From: Actinomycetes bacterium
Lineage (GTDB): Bacteria; Actinomycetota; Acidimicrobiia; IMCC26256; PALSA-610
DNA: 64,000 nt
Assembly (NCBI GenBank): GCA_025360585.1
Contig: JANYBW010000035.1
Coordinates: 1-64,000 of the forward strand
Direction: 5' to 3'
Made by a program: the position numbers and the translations under genes. Shown in pieces: positions 8,962 to 17,456 of this stretch. The notes under the pieces are model-generated. The model ran no database searches. It worked only from the letters and a program-made list of their open reading frames with translations, and was not told where the DNA came from. Position 1 is the first letter of the stretch, and the number at the start of each line of letters is the position of its first letter.

Positions 8962-11900
8962 ATGTCCGCGCCGTCGCACACTCCCGATCCGTTGTTACTG
9001 GCGAGCCCCGGTTGGATTCGACGGCTGATCTCGTGGATGGCGCCCCATAAATCACACGCGTTCGTTGCGTTCGGCGTTGCGATCGCGGGGACAGTGATTG
9101 CTGCATTCGCGCCATTGGTACAAAAGATCGTGATCGACGATGTGATCTTGCATCACCGCCGTCCGCTGAAACCTTGGATCATCACCCTCGTAGCCATTGG
9201 TGTGTTGCGTTTCGGTTTCGCGTACGTGCGCAGATATCGCGGCGGGCGTATCGCGCTCGATGTACAACACGACCTACGCACTGCGATATTCCGCCAACTC
9301 CAGCGCCTTGATTTCCAGAGTCACGACGAACTCTCCACCGGCCAACTCGTGACCCGTGCGAGTTCCGATATCGCGCTCGTTCAGGGCCTGTTGATGTTCA
9401 TGCCCATTGGCATCGCGAACATCATCATGTTCGTGGTCTCGCTCACGATCATGGCAATCCTTTCGCCCGTTTTGACCCTCGTGTTGCTCGCGGTCGCGCC
9501 GCTGTTATTGGTAACCGCGTTGCGCTTGCGCACCAGTGTGTTTCCCGCGAGCTGGGATGCCCAGCAGCGAACTGGTGACGTTGCTGCAGTGGTCGAAGAA
9601 TCCGTAACTGGCGTGCGCGTCGTCAAGGGTTTCGGTCAAGAACAACAACAGATCGATCGACTCATCGCCGAAGCCACTGGCCTCTACGGCTCCCGGGTCC
9701 GGCTTGTCAATATCCAAGCGCGGCTCTCGCCCATGCTCCAAGTGATCCCAGCACTCGGGCAAGTGGCAGGATTGGCGCTCGGCGGATGGCTCGTCATCAC
9801 AAAACGTATTGAACTCGGCACCTTTTTGGCCTTCAGCACGTACATGATTCGGCTCGTGCCTCCAGTTCGTATGCTGGCTGCGATTTTGACCGTCGGGCAA
9901 ATGGCACGCGCCGGAGTGGAGCGCATCGGCGATTTACTTGATTGCAACCCGCTGGTTGAAGACGCGCCGAACGCCATCGATCTTCCGCCTGCACGCGGTG
10001 CGCTCACAATCGATTCGGTGCGCTTTGGCTACACGTCGACAGAACCGGTTCTGCGCGATTTCTCCCTCGAAGTAGCTGCCGGCGAGACGGTCGCGATCGT
10101 CGGCGCGTCGGGTTCGGGCAAATCAACCATTGCGTTACTCCTTCCGCGCTTTTACGACGTACAAGCTGGATCCGTGCGCGTCGACGGTCACGACGTTCGC
10201 GACGTAAGTTTGGTGAGTCTGCGCTCCCAAATTGGGGTTGTCTTTGAAGACAGTTTCTTGTTTTCGGATTCGATCCGCGCCAACGTCGGATTCGGGAAGC
10301 CAGACGCAACCCTCGAAGAAGTTGAGGAGGCGACCCGAGCCGCCGAAGCGCACGACTTCGTGATGGCGTTGCCCAACGGATACGACACAGTTGTCGGTGA
10401 AAATGGGCTCACGCTTTCTGGCGGGCAACGGCAAAGGATCGCGTTAGCCCGAGCACTCATCAGCAATCCACGGGTCCTCATCCTCGACGACGCGACGTCA
10501 TCGATCGACGCTCAAATCGAAGAAGAAATCCACGCGACGCTGCAACGATTGCTCGGTGAACGAACCACAATCTTGATCGCGCATCGGCGCTCAACGTTGG
10601 CGCTAGCGGATCGCATTGTTGTCGTCGATCGCGGCACGGTGATCGACTCCGGCACGCACGACGCGTTGTGGAACCGCTGCGACACATACCGCATGTTGCT
10701 GGCTGGGCCTGGCGATGCCATCGAATCTCTCGTCGACTCCACGCTCGACCATGCAGCCAGCATCGTCGACCCGCCCGAGCCGGCCCGTACGAGCGAAGGG
10801 TTCGAGGATGGCGTTACCCGAGCGGCGTGGCGGCGGCCCTCCGACTCAGAAGCGGGGCCGCGGATCCACGCACTCGATGCGAGCGCGGTTGCCCGGATTG
10901 GTCCTCCAGGAGGAGGCATGGCTGGAATGGCATCCGGCCTCGCCGGGCGGCTCGACGCCACGCCTGAACTACTCGCAAAAGTTTCCGCGCTTGCGCCCCC
11001 AACCAACAATCACAATGTTGATCTTGGCATTGAGCAACTTCCCGATCCACGATTTCGGCTCGTGCGCTTGCTGCGCCGATTCCGCAAAGGCATGGCCCTC
11101 GGACTTTTTCTCGTCGTGCTCGACGCGATCTCGACGCTTGCTGCGCCGGTGTTCGTGCGCTTTGGCATCGACCGCGGGGTCAAGCATCGAGACGAATCCA
11201 TGTTGTGGCTTGCGGCCTATGGGTTCCTCGCGGTCACACTCGCGGATTGGTGCATCATGTGGCTTCAGCAACGCGTGCTCGGCCGAACCGCCGAACGCAT
11301 TCTCTTGGCGTTGCGAGTGAAAGTGTTCGCGCATCTGCAACGCCTCGGCATCGATTATTACGAACGCGAAATGGCGGGCCGCATCATGACCCGCATGACC
11401 ACCGACATCGATTCACTCGCACAGCTACTCCAAACTGGTCTCGTGACTGCGCTGGTCAACATCGTGACGTTCATTGGTGTTGGTGTTGCGCTCGTTGTCT
11501 TGAATCCACGCCTCGCGGCGGTCGCCGCGATTGCTTTGCCGCCATTGATCATCGCGACCTTGTGGTTTCGTTCATTGTCGTCGAAAGCGTACGACACCGC
11601 ACGCGAACGTATCGCCACTGTGAATGCGAACCTTCAAGAAGGCCTCTCGGGCGTCCGGGTATCGCAGGCGTACGTGCGAGAGAACACCAATGAAGCCGGC
11701 TTCGAGAAGGTTTCTCGCAAATATCTCGACGCCAGGCTCGGAGCACAAAAGCTCGTTGCGTTGTACTTTCCGTTCATTGAAATGTTGTCGGATCTGACCG
11801 GCGCGTTGGTGCTGGGTGCGGGCAGCGTCTTCATCGCGCATCACTCGCTCTCCAGCGGCGCCCTCATTGCGTTTCTGTTGTATCTCGATCTGTTTTTCTC

Positions 11901-12789
11901 GCCGATTCAACAACTGTCGCAGGTCTTCGACTCCTGGCAACAAGCCACGGTTTCGTTGCAAAGAATTGGCGAACTACTTGCAACCGAAACCTCGGTACCG
12001 GCAGCCATTACGCCGGTCATTCCAGGACGGTTACGCGGCGCGATCGAATTTCGCGATGTCACGTTTCGCTACGCGAACACAACCACCGATGCGCTCCACA
12101 ACACGTCGTTGCTGATTCAGCCCGGCGAAAGTGTGGCGCTCGTGGGCCAGACCGGCGCGGGCAAATCAACCATCATGAAGCTGATCACGCGCTTCTACGA
12201 TGTGAACGATGGTTCGGTTCGCGTCGACGGCATCGATGTCCGCGACTACGACAGTGTCGCGTTTCATGCACAACTCGGTCTCGTTCCTCAAGAGGCATTT
12301 TTGTTCGCGGGAACGATCCGCGACAACATTGCCTACGGTCGCCGTGATTGCGGCGATGCCGAGGTTGAGGCTGCGGCGCGCTCAGTTGGAGCCCATGATT
12401 TCATTGTCGGATTGCCGTGGGGTTACTACACCTCGGTGAGTGAACGCGGACGATCACTTTCGAGTGGACAACGCCAGCTCATCGCGCTGACTCGCGCGCA
12501 TCTCGTGGATCCTGCAATCTTGCTTTTTGATGAAGCGACATCAAATCTGGATCTGCAGACCGAATCGCTCGTGACGCAAGCCATGGGTATCGCGGCACAA
12601 GGTCGCACCACCATTCTGATCGCTCATCGCTTGCAAACCGCGAGACTCGCGCAACGAATCATCGTGATCGACGGTGGTCGTATCATCGAAGACGGCACCC
12701 ACGACACATTGCTCGCCCACCAAGGCGCCTACGCCAACCTCTGGCGCGCCAGCAATGGCATCGCCGAACCCGCGACGAAACAGCCGTAG
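8962..12789 (+). CDS. Fused two-half ABC exporter (TMD-NBD-TMD-NBD)
   Basis: One 1275-residue chain carries two complete ABC-exporter halves. Half 1: six helices, Walker A GASGSGKST at 381-389, signature LSGGQ at 485-489, Walker B ending LDDATSS with Asp510 where the catalytic Glu normally sits. A linker rich in Gly, Ala and Pro spans about 605-690. Half 2: helices, Walker A GQTGAGKST at 1062-1070, signature LSSGQ at 1166-1170, Walker B FDEATS with Glu1191. The Glu-to-Asp change in site 1 together with the altered second signature is the pattern of asymmetric exporters with one degenerate ATP site (TM287/288, BmrCD types), here fused into one protein. Substrate unknown; lipid, peptide or drug efflux are all possible. 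Confidence 0.95.
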   Translation: MSAPSHTPDPLLLASPGWIRRLISWMAPHKSHAFVAFGVAIAGTVIAAFAPLVQKIVIDDVILHHRRPLKPWIITLVAIGVLRFGFAYVRRYRGGRIALDVQHDLRTAIFRQLQRLDFQSHDELSTGQLVTRASSDIALVQGLLMFMPIGIANIIMFVVSLTIMAILSPVLTLVLLAVAPLLLVTALRLRTSVFPASWDAQQRTGDVAAVVEESVTGVRVVKGFGQEQQQIDRLIAEATGLYGSRVRLVNIQARLSPMLQVIPALGQVAGLALGGWLVITKRIELGTFLAFSTYMIRLVPPVRMLAAILTVGQMARAGVERIGDLLDCNPLVEDAPNAIDLPPARGALTIDSVRFGYTSTEPVLRDFSLEVAAGETVAIVGASGSGKSTIALLLPRFYDVQAGSVRVDGHDVRDVSLVSLRSQIGVVFEDSFLFSDSIRANVGFGKPDATLEEVEEATRAAEAHDFVMALPNGYDTVVGENGLTLSGGQRQRIALARALISNPRVLILDDATSSIDAQIEEEIHATLQRLLGERTTILIAHRRSTLALADRIVVVDRGTVIDSGTHDALWNRCDTYRMLLAGPGDAIESLVDSTLDHAASIVDPPEPARTSEGFEDGVTRAAWRRPSDSEAGPRIHALDASAVARIGPPGGGMAGMASGLAGRLDATPELLAKVSALAPPTNNHNVDLGIEQLPDPRFRLVRLLRRFRKGMALGLFLVVLDAISTLAAPVFVRFGIDRGVKHRDESMLWLAAYGFLAVTLADWCIMWLQQRVLGRTAERILLALRVKVFAHLQRLGIDYYEREMAGRIMTRMTTDIDSLAQLLQTGLVTALVNIVTFIGVGVALVVLNPRLAAVAAIALPPLIIATLWFRSLSSKAYDTARERIATVNANLQEGLSGVRVSQAYVRENTNEAGFEKVSRKYLDARLGAQKLVALYFPFIEMLSDLTGALVLGAGSVFIAHHSLSSGALIAFLLYLDLFFSPIQQLSQVFDSWQQATVSLQRIGELLATETSVPAAITPVIPGRLRGAIEFRDVTFRYANTTTDALHNTSLLIQPGESVALVGQTGAGKSTIMKLITRFYDVNDGSVRVDGIDVRDYDSVAFHAQLGLVPQEAFLFAGTIRDNIAYGRRDCGDAEVEAAARSVGAHDFIVGLPWGYYTSVSERGRSLSSGQRQLIALTRAHLVDPAILLFDEATSNLDLQTESLVTQAMGIAAQGRTTILIAHRLQTARLAQRIIVIDGGRIIEDGTHDTLLAHQGAYANLWRASNGIAEPATKQP

Positions 12790-12828
12790 CGGCACTACAG
12801 CAACGAAACCAAGGCCTCCGCCGCCGCG

Positions 12829-13068
12829 ATGATTTCGGATCTGGTCACGGCGAGCCCTGAGTTTGCGCAATGGTGGCCTCGCCACGCCATCGGCGCGTTC
12901 GAAAGCCATCGCCGCGTTTTTCAGCACCCAGAGGCGGGGCGGCTCGAATTTGTGACCCAACAGTTGATCCCCGCCGGTGATCTTGGCTTACGAATCGTGG
13001 TGCACCTCAGCATCGAGAACGACGACAGCACCGCTCGCCTCGCGGCCCGATCAACCTCGTTGTCCTAA
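12829..13068 (+). pseudogene. C-terminal remnant of an MmyB-type transcription regulator
   Basis: The 79-residue frame contains SPEFAQWWPRHAIGAF, then FQHPEAGRLEFVTQQL and LRIVVHLSIENDDSTARL, which matches the end of the MmyB-like ligand-binding domain that normally follows an N-terminal helix-turn-helix. No helix-turn-helix is encoded upstream; the sequence before it is the end of the ABC exporter. The frame is the same as that of the exporter and is separated from it only by TAG 12787-12789 and 13 codons. It is therefore best read as a truncated leftover, though an expressed small protein or a readthrough extension cannot be excluded. Confidence 0.65.
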
Positions 13069-13089
13069 CCCTGTGCGAAGATCTACGCC

Positions 13090-13497
13090 ATGGCACTAGG
13101 GCAAAGCGCGGGGCCGCCCGCGCACGCACGCCAGCTCGAAACGCTCAGCGCGTTACTCATCGAAGCTGGCCACACCGACTTCCGCGACGCACGCGGGCCG
13201 ATGGGGTTCACGTCCCGTCAGGCTTCAGGGCGATTTACGCGCGACGAAGCCGACGCATTTATTCAACAACTCGAAGGCGTTGCCCACGACCCAACCGCGG
13301 AGGGCGCAACGGCGTCGACAGGTGAAGCCTCTGTAGCGTCAACTCGGAAAGCCGACGCCAACGTTGTTCGGCGAACTGCCGTTGTCGAAGCCAACGTTCC
13401 CACGGCCGTTCGCACCAAAACGACGCTGCGCGACATTTCATCCGAGCGCCTTGCTGCAGAACTCCAGCGCCGCGGCTGGATTGTGGTGGAACCGTAA
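13090..13497 (+). CDS. Small conserved actinobacterial protein of unknown function
   Basis: The 135-residue protein begins MALGQSAGPPAHARQLE and contains AGHTDFRDARGPMGF, TSRQASGRFTRDEADAFI and a C-terminal RLAAELQRRGWIVVEP. I recall this N-terminal pattern from unnamed proteins of Actinobacteria, but no function is known to me. The middle (about residues 65-105) is low-complexity, rich in Ala, Thr and Val; both ends look folded. It lies 21 bases after the regulator remnant and converges with the PHP-domain gene. No signal peptide or membrane helix is visible. Confidence 0.75.
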   Translation: MALGQSAGPPAHARQLETLSALLIEAGHTDFRDARGPMGFTSRQASGRFTRDEADAFIQQLEGVAHDPTAEGATASTGEASVASTRKADANVVRRTAVVEANVPTAVRTKTTLRDISSERLAAELQRRGWIVVEP

Positions 13498-13531
13498 TGC
13501 CGAGCGCGCGAACCACATGATCTGAGGCCGG

Positions 13532-14569
13532 TTACGCCGCCGGAGCTTCGTGGCTAGCGCACCACGCTAGGAGCTCATCGAGCGGCCACGTATTCACAAT
13601 TCGATTCGCTGGTACGCCACATTCGGCGGCTCGGTTGCAGCCATACGGATGCCATTGCAATTGGTGCGTCGCGTGTGCATCGGTGTCGATCGAAACTTTG
13701 ATCCCAAGCTCCACGACCCTGCGCAACATTCGCTTTGGTGGATCTAAGCGCTCCGGCCGGCAGTTGATCTCAACCGCTTTATCGAAGTGCAAACACGCGG
13801 CGAACACCATGTCGGCATCGAACTCAGATTCCGGACGGCCCCGGCCGGTGACCATCCGACCGGTGCAGTGGCCGAGAATGTCTGCGAGCGGATTCGCCAT
13901 CGCGAGAATCATTCGTTCAGTCATCGGCTGACGTTCCATCCGCAACTTCGAATGCACGCTCGCGATCACGACATCAAGCCGGGCCAGAAGTTCGGGATCA
14001 CCATCGAGCGCGCCGTCGTCGAGGATGTCGGTCTCAACCCCGGTGAGTAAGCGAAACGGCGCGTGCTCGAGGTTGATTTCGGCGATGACATCGAGTTGCG
14101 CAGCCAAACGTTGGGCATCGAGGCCGTTTGCGACCTTCAGCCGCGGCGAGTGATCGGTGAGGGCCAAATATTCGTGGCCGATCTCGCGCGCCGCGGCGGC
14201 CATCGCGTGGATGGTGTCGCCGCCATCCGACCAATCCGAATGCAAATGCAAGTCTCCGCGCAACGCCTTTTGTAACGCTCGGCCCGCTTCGGTCGCGACA
14301 TCGGCGCGGGATTCGGCGCGGAGTTTCAGCAGGTAGGCGGGCACGACACCGGTCAGTGCTTCGGCGATCACCGCGGCGGTTTTGCCACCCACGCCAGGAA
14401 TCGCCTCGAGCTGACCCGCCGCAGCAATGCGTTGGAGATCGGCGAGATCTGATCCCGCGATCGCCCGCGCAGCGTTGGTGAAGGCTCGGGCCCGAAACCC
14501 GGCGTCGCGCTGGTAGGCCAAGAGTTCAGCAACCTCGTTGAGCGCGGCAACAGGATCCACAAACTCCAC
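13532..14569 (-). CDS. PHP-domain metallohydrolase with PolX-like N-terminal domain
   Basis: The 345-residue protein starts with GTG at 14569. Residues 1-100 resemble the 8-kDa DNA-binding domain of family X polymerases, with a helix-hairpin-helix LEAIPGVGGKTAAVI at 54-68. From 104 the PHP metal site follows: DLHLHSDWSDG, LTDHS, GVETDI, ASVHSK, LGHCTGR, VEINCRPE and DTDAHA. The polymerase palm that joins these two parts in bacterial PolX is absent. Relatives with this layout are annotated as PHP-domain or histidinol-phosphatase-like proteins. A DNA-repair exonuclease or phosphatase role is plausible but not shown by sequence. It is convergent with 13090-13497 and ends next to tRNA-Ser. Confidence 0.88.
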   Translation of the reverse strand: MEFVDPVAALNEVAELLAYQRDAGFRARAFTNAARAIAGSDLADLQRIAAAGQLEAIPGVGGKTAAVIAEALTGVVPAYLLKLRAESRADVATEAGRALQKALRGDLHLHSDWSDGGDTIHAMAAAAREIGHEYLALTDHSPRLKVANGLDAQRLAAQLDVIAEINLEHAPFRLLTGVETDILDDGALDGDPELLARLDVVIASVHSKLRMERQPMTERMILAMANPLADILGHCTGRMVTGRGRPESEFDADMVFAACLHFDKAVEINCRPERLDPPKRMLRRVVELGIKVSIDTDAHATHQLQWHPYGCNRAAECGVPANRIVNTWPLDELLAWCASHEAPAA

Positions 14570-14641
14570 CGTATCGCTCGGCCCGAGTGGCCGCAGTTTT
14601 GGCGTGGGAGAAGTAGCCGCGCCTCCGGTATGCTCGACAAC

Positions 14642-14734
14642 GGAGGGCTGACCGAGTGGCCGAAGGTGCTCGCCTGCTAAGCGAGTAGGGGGTCATAAGC
14701 TCCCTCGAGGGTTCAAATCCCTCGCCCTCCGCCA
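14642..14734 (+). tRNA. tRNA-Ser (anticodon GCT)
   Basis: Acceptor stem GGAGGGC pairs with GCCCTCC at the 3' end, followed by discriminator G and an encoded CCA (14732-14734). The anticodon stem CTCGC/GCGAG encloses CTGCTAA, giving anticodon GCT for serine codons AGC and AGU. A long variable arm and GGTTCAAATCC T-loop are as expected for a type II serine tRNA. A TATGCT sequence just upstream (14629-14634) may be its -10 box. Confidence 0.96.
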
Positions 14735-14797
14735 AACAAGTCCCCGGAGCAGCCGAAATTTTCCGGGCGCACTTGCGCTGATGCCCGCGGCGCGAGT

Positions 14798-14822
14798 TGA
14801 GTTACGCAGTACTCGTAACTCA
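14798..14822. other. Inverted repeat upstream of the RraA-like gene
   Basis: TGAGTTACG (14798-14806) and CGTAACTCA (14814-14822) are perfect 9-bp complements around a 7-base spacer. With one bulged base the pairing extends to GAGT/ACTC on the outside. There is no T-run, so an operator for a dimeric regulator of the gene at 14846 fits better than a terminator for the tRNA. Either reading is inference. Confidence 0.5.
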
Positions 14823-14845
14823 CTCACGTAGGGGCCTGGCGCAGT

Positions 14846-15478
14846 ATGGATCGCGCGACGATCGCACAATCAATCAATGAGCTTGGAGCGGCAACGCTCG
14901 GCGAAGCCGGCGGGCGGGCAATGCGCGATCGCATCCGCCCTGCATGGCTCGGAGCTCGCGTGCTCGGCCCCGCGGTCCCTGTCCGTTGCACTCCCGGCGA
15001 CAACCTTGCGATCCATGTTGCGGTCGCAACGGCGCCGGCGGCAAGTGTGCTCGTCGTCGATGTCGGCGATATTCCGGAGCTCGGTTACTGGGGCGAGGTG
15101 CTCACTACTGCCGCCCAATCGCGGGGCATCGCCGGGTTGATCATCGATGGTGGGGTACGGGATGTCGACGCGCTCGAACGGCTCAAATTCCCAGTGTTTT
15201 CGGCCACGATCGCGCTGCGAGGGGCCACGAAACTGCGCGCCGGTAGCGTCGGCGAGCCGGCATTGGTGGGAGGTGTCGAGGTTGCACTCGGCGATTGGGT
15301 CATCGCCGACGCCGATGGAGTTACCATCGTCCCCGGCGCGACGATCGAAGACGTCATCGCCGAAGGTCGCAGCCGAGCCCAAAAGGAGACCCGGATGTTT
15401 GAACAGCTTCAGGCCGGTGCCACGACCATCGAGCTGCTCGAACTCGATCCCAGCCCCGTGTCGGTATCGCTCAATTAA
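14846..15478 (+). CDS. RraA-family protein, probable 4-hydroxy-4-methyl-2-oxoglutarate (HMG) aldolase-like
   Basis: The 210-residue protein has the RraA/HMG-CHA aldolase fold signatures: PGDNLAIHVAV, GYWGEVLTTAAQSRGIAGLI, DGGVRDV and VALGDWVIADADGV. The GGVRD segment carries the Arg-Asp pair that binds pyruvate and metal in class II HMG/CHA aldolases, which split 4-hydroxy-4-methyl-2-oxoglutarate or oxaloacetate. RNase E regulation is a property of the gamma-proteobacterial branch and is unlikely here. The gene is preceded by an inverted repeat and faces a hydroxyacid dehydrogenase gene, which supports a role in keto-acid metabolism. Confidence 0.85.
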   Translation: MDRATIAQSINELGAATLGEAGGRAMRDRIRPAWLGARVLGPAVPVRCTPGDNLAIHVAVATAPAASVLVVDVGDIPELGYWGEVLTTAAQSRGIAGLIIDGGVRDVDALERLKFPVFSATIALRGATKLRAGSVGEPALVGGVEVALGDWVIADADGVTIVPGATIEDVIAEGRSRAQKETRMFEQLQAGATTIELLELDPSPVSVSLN

Positions 15479-15499
15479 CCGACCCGTGCGCGCTTGGTG

Positions 15500-16453
15500 C
15501 TAACGCGCAATCAAGTTCGTCGGCGTTTCCCCCCGCAATACGGCAGCCACCGCACCGGTTGCCGCCAGCGCCATATTTCGACGGGTAGCCAGCGAACCCG
15601 AACCGATGTGTGGCAACAACACCGCTCGCGGTGCACTCAACAGCCGTTCGTGCACCTGCGGCTCGTGTTCGTATACATCGATACCTGCCGCGAAGAGATG
15701 CCCGGCATGCAGCGCCTCCGCCAACGCGGCTTCATCCACGACCGGACCGCGCGCGGTGTTCACCAACACTGCGGTCGGTTTCATCAACGCGAGCCGGCGC
15801 GCGTCGATGAGATGGCGAGTGGCGGCTCCGCCTGGAGTGTGCAAAGAAATGATGTCGCTGCGCGCGCACAGTTCATCGAGATCCGCAATATAACCAGGCT
15901 CCCCCGACGGCGTACGCGAGTGATGCAGAACGTTCATATCGAAACCCGTCGCGCGGCGAGCGACGGCGCGACCGATTCGGCCGTAGCCGACAATTCCGAG
16001 CGTGGCGCCGTAGACATCCATGCCGAGGTACTGATTGATGCCCCACGCAGGCCACCGCCCACCGCGAAGATCGGCTTCGGCATCCGAGGCCAAACGGCTC
16101 GCGGCGAGCATCAACAACACTGCAGTGTCGGCCGTCGTTTCGTCGAGTACACCGGGTGTATTCGAAACCACAATCCCCAATGAGTGCGCGGTGTTCCAAT
16201 CGATATTGTCGTAGCCAACTGCAACATTCGCAATGATTTTCAAACGACCCGCAGCGCCCGAGCGCAGCACAGCTTCATCAATACGATCCGTCAGGAGGCA
16301 GACAATTGCATCAACGTTCGGCGCCTCAGCGATCATTTCTTGAGGTGTGAGTGCCACATCGCCAAAGCGCGGCCCGACAATCTCAACTCCATCAATTTCA
16401 AGCGGGGCCAAACCGCCACTCGGCAGTTCACGAGTTACCAGGACGCGATGCAT
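15500..16453 (-). CDS. D-2-hydroxyacid dehydrogenase (glyoxylate/hydroxypyruvate reductase type)
   Basis: The 317-residue NAD(P)-dependent enzyme has ANVAVGYDNID and the nucleotide-binding motif LGIVGYGRIGRAVARRATG, then VLVNTARGPVVDE with the catalytic Arg region, IDVYEHEP with Glu, and LPHIGSGSLATR with the catalytic His. This is the full set of the D-isomer-specific 2-hydroxyacid dehydrogenase family, closest in pattern to glyoxylate/hydroxypyruvate reductases. ATG 16453 is preferred over a TTG at 16456. It ends six bases after the cupin gene on the same strand (16460), so the two form an operon, cupin first. Confidence 0.9.
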   Translation of the reverse strand: MHRVLVTRELPSGGLAPLEIDGVEIVGPRFGDVALTPQEMIAEAPNVDAIVCLLTDRIDEAVLRSGAAGRLKIIANVAVGYDNIDWNTAHSLGIVVSNTPGVLDETTADTAVLLMLAASRLASDAEADLRGGRWPAWGINQYLGMDVYGATLGIVGYGRIGRAVARRATGFDMNVLHHSRTPSGEPGYIADLDELCARSDIISLHTPGGAATRHLIDARRLALMKPTAVLVNTARGPVVDEAALAEALHAGHLFAAGIDVYEHEPQVHERLLSAPRAVLLPHIGSGSLATRRNMALAATGAVAAVLRGETPTNLIAR

Positions 16454-16459
16454 CAACGC

Positions 16460-16843
16460 TCAGTGCGCGGTGTAATTGATGGCTTCAGCATTCGGAACCG
16501 CGACTGCAAAACAAAAACAATGGATCGGTGCATTCTCGCTCACGGGCCGGAGACTATGCACCGCATTCGGTGGAATGTGCACGAGATCGCCTTGCGCAAT
16601 CTCGCGAGTTTCACCGGCGATTTCCATGATGCCGCGACCAGCAGTCACGTAATAGAACTCATGCGTTGGGTGATGATGTGGATCGACAAATCCTCCACCT
16701 GCCACTTCGAATTCGCTCACGAGTTCGAGGTGACCGCCGCGTGTGATCTCAAACATCTCGCGAGGATTCACCAGCCACCACACCGGAACGGTGCCGTTGT
16801 GTTCAATTACGGGCGCAACATCTTCGATTGATCGGACATCCAT
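16460..16843 (-). CDS. Single-domain cupin protein
   Basis: The 127-residue protein starts at ATG 16843 behind GAGGAG. Cupin motif 1 is visible as DPHHHPTHEFYYVTAGRG with three His and one Glu metal ligands, and motif 2 as GDLVHIPPNAVHSLRP with the last His. It is thus a metal-binding cupin, either an enzyme such as an isomerase or dioxygenase, or a sensor. Its place just before a glyoxylate-reductase-type gene and across from a ureidoglycolate-lyase-family gene suggests it acts on a small acid. Substrate unknown. Confidence 0.85.
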   Translation of the reverse strand: MDVRSIEDVAPVIEHNGTVPVWWLVNPREMFEITRGGHLELVSEFEVAGGGFVDPHHHPTHEFYYVTAGRGIMEIAGETREIAQGDLVHIPPNAVHSLRPVSENAPIHCFCFAVAVPNAEAINYTAH

Positions 16844-16922
16844 CGTGGGCTCCTCACTTTGTCCATCGGTGTTCTTTACACTTCCGCACAGGCTACGCAG
16901 CCAATTGATCAAGGAGCAACGA

Positions 16923-17456
16923 ATGACCGAAGTCTTCAGCGACGACAACCCGGATCACAGCCCAATGAGCTGCGCGGCGTGTCGCATCATCGACTCGGCG
17001 GACGGTGCGGTCGATGGAATCTTGTTTATGCCACCAACGGTGCACGCAATGCACGAACACCGGCTACTCGGGCCGCTACTGCGTGCCCAAGACAAAGCCG
17101 CGGACAAGATCACCCAGTTCGCCGGCTCCATGCGATTTGTGTGGATCCACAGTATTTGGTTCGTCATTTGGATCGCCCTCAATGTTGGCGCGGTCGGCGC
17201 TTCGGCCAAGTTCGATAAGTTTCCGTTTGGTCTCCTCACGATGATCGTGAGTTTGGAAGCGATCTTTTTATCGACGTTCGTGATGGTCAGCCAAAACCGT
17301 GAAGCGCAACGCGCGAATATCCGCGGCCAACTTGATTTCGAAACCAACCTTCGCTCGGAAATCTGGGCCATTCACATCGGTGCCAGCCTCGGCATTGATC
17401 CTGAGCATGTCGAGGAGATCGTTGCGCTCGCGATCAACAACACCCGCACCCCGTGA
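16923..17456 (+). CDS. DUF1003 membrane protein
   Basis: The 177-residue protein starts at ATG 16923 behind AAGGAG. DUF1003 features are clear: ADKITQFAGSMRFVWIHS, then a helix ending WIALNVG, KFDKFPFGLLTMIVSLEAI and VMVSQNREAQRANIR. Two transmembrane helices form a hairpin. An N-terminal CAAC pair (residues 17-20) could bind a metal or disulfide. The function of DUF1003 is unknown. The stop codon overlaps the GTG of the next gene by four bases (GTGA), so translation is probably coupled. Confidence 0.88.
   Translation: MTEVFSDDNPDHSPMSCAACRIIDSADGAVDGILFMPPTVHAMHEHRLLGPLLRAQDKAADKITQFAGSMRFVWIHSIWFVIWIALNVGAVGASAKFDKFPFGLLTMIVSLEAIFLSTFVMVSQNREAQRANIRGQLDFETNLRSEIWAIHIGASLGIDPEHVEEIVALAINNTRTP

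Noticed and set aside
14846-15478. Regulator of RNase E (rraA proper)
   Set aside because: The sequence has the aldolase-type residues, and the gene context is keto-acid metabolism; the regulatory role belongs to a different branch of the family.
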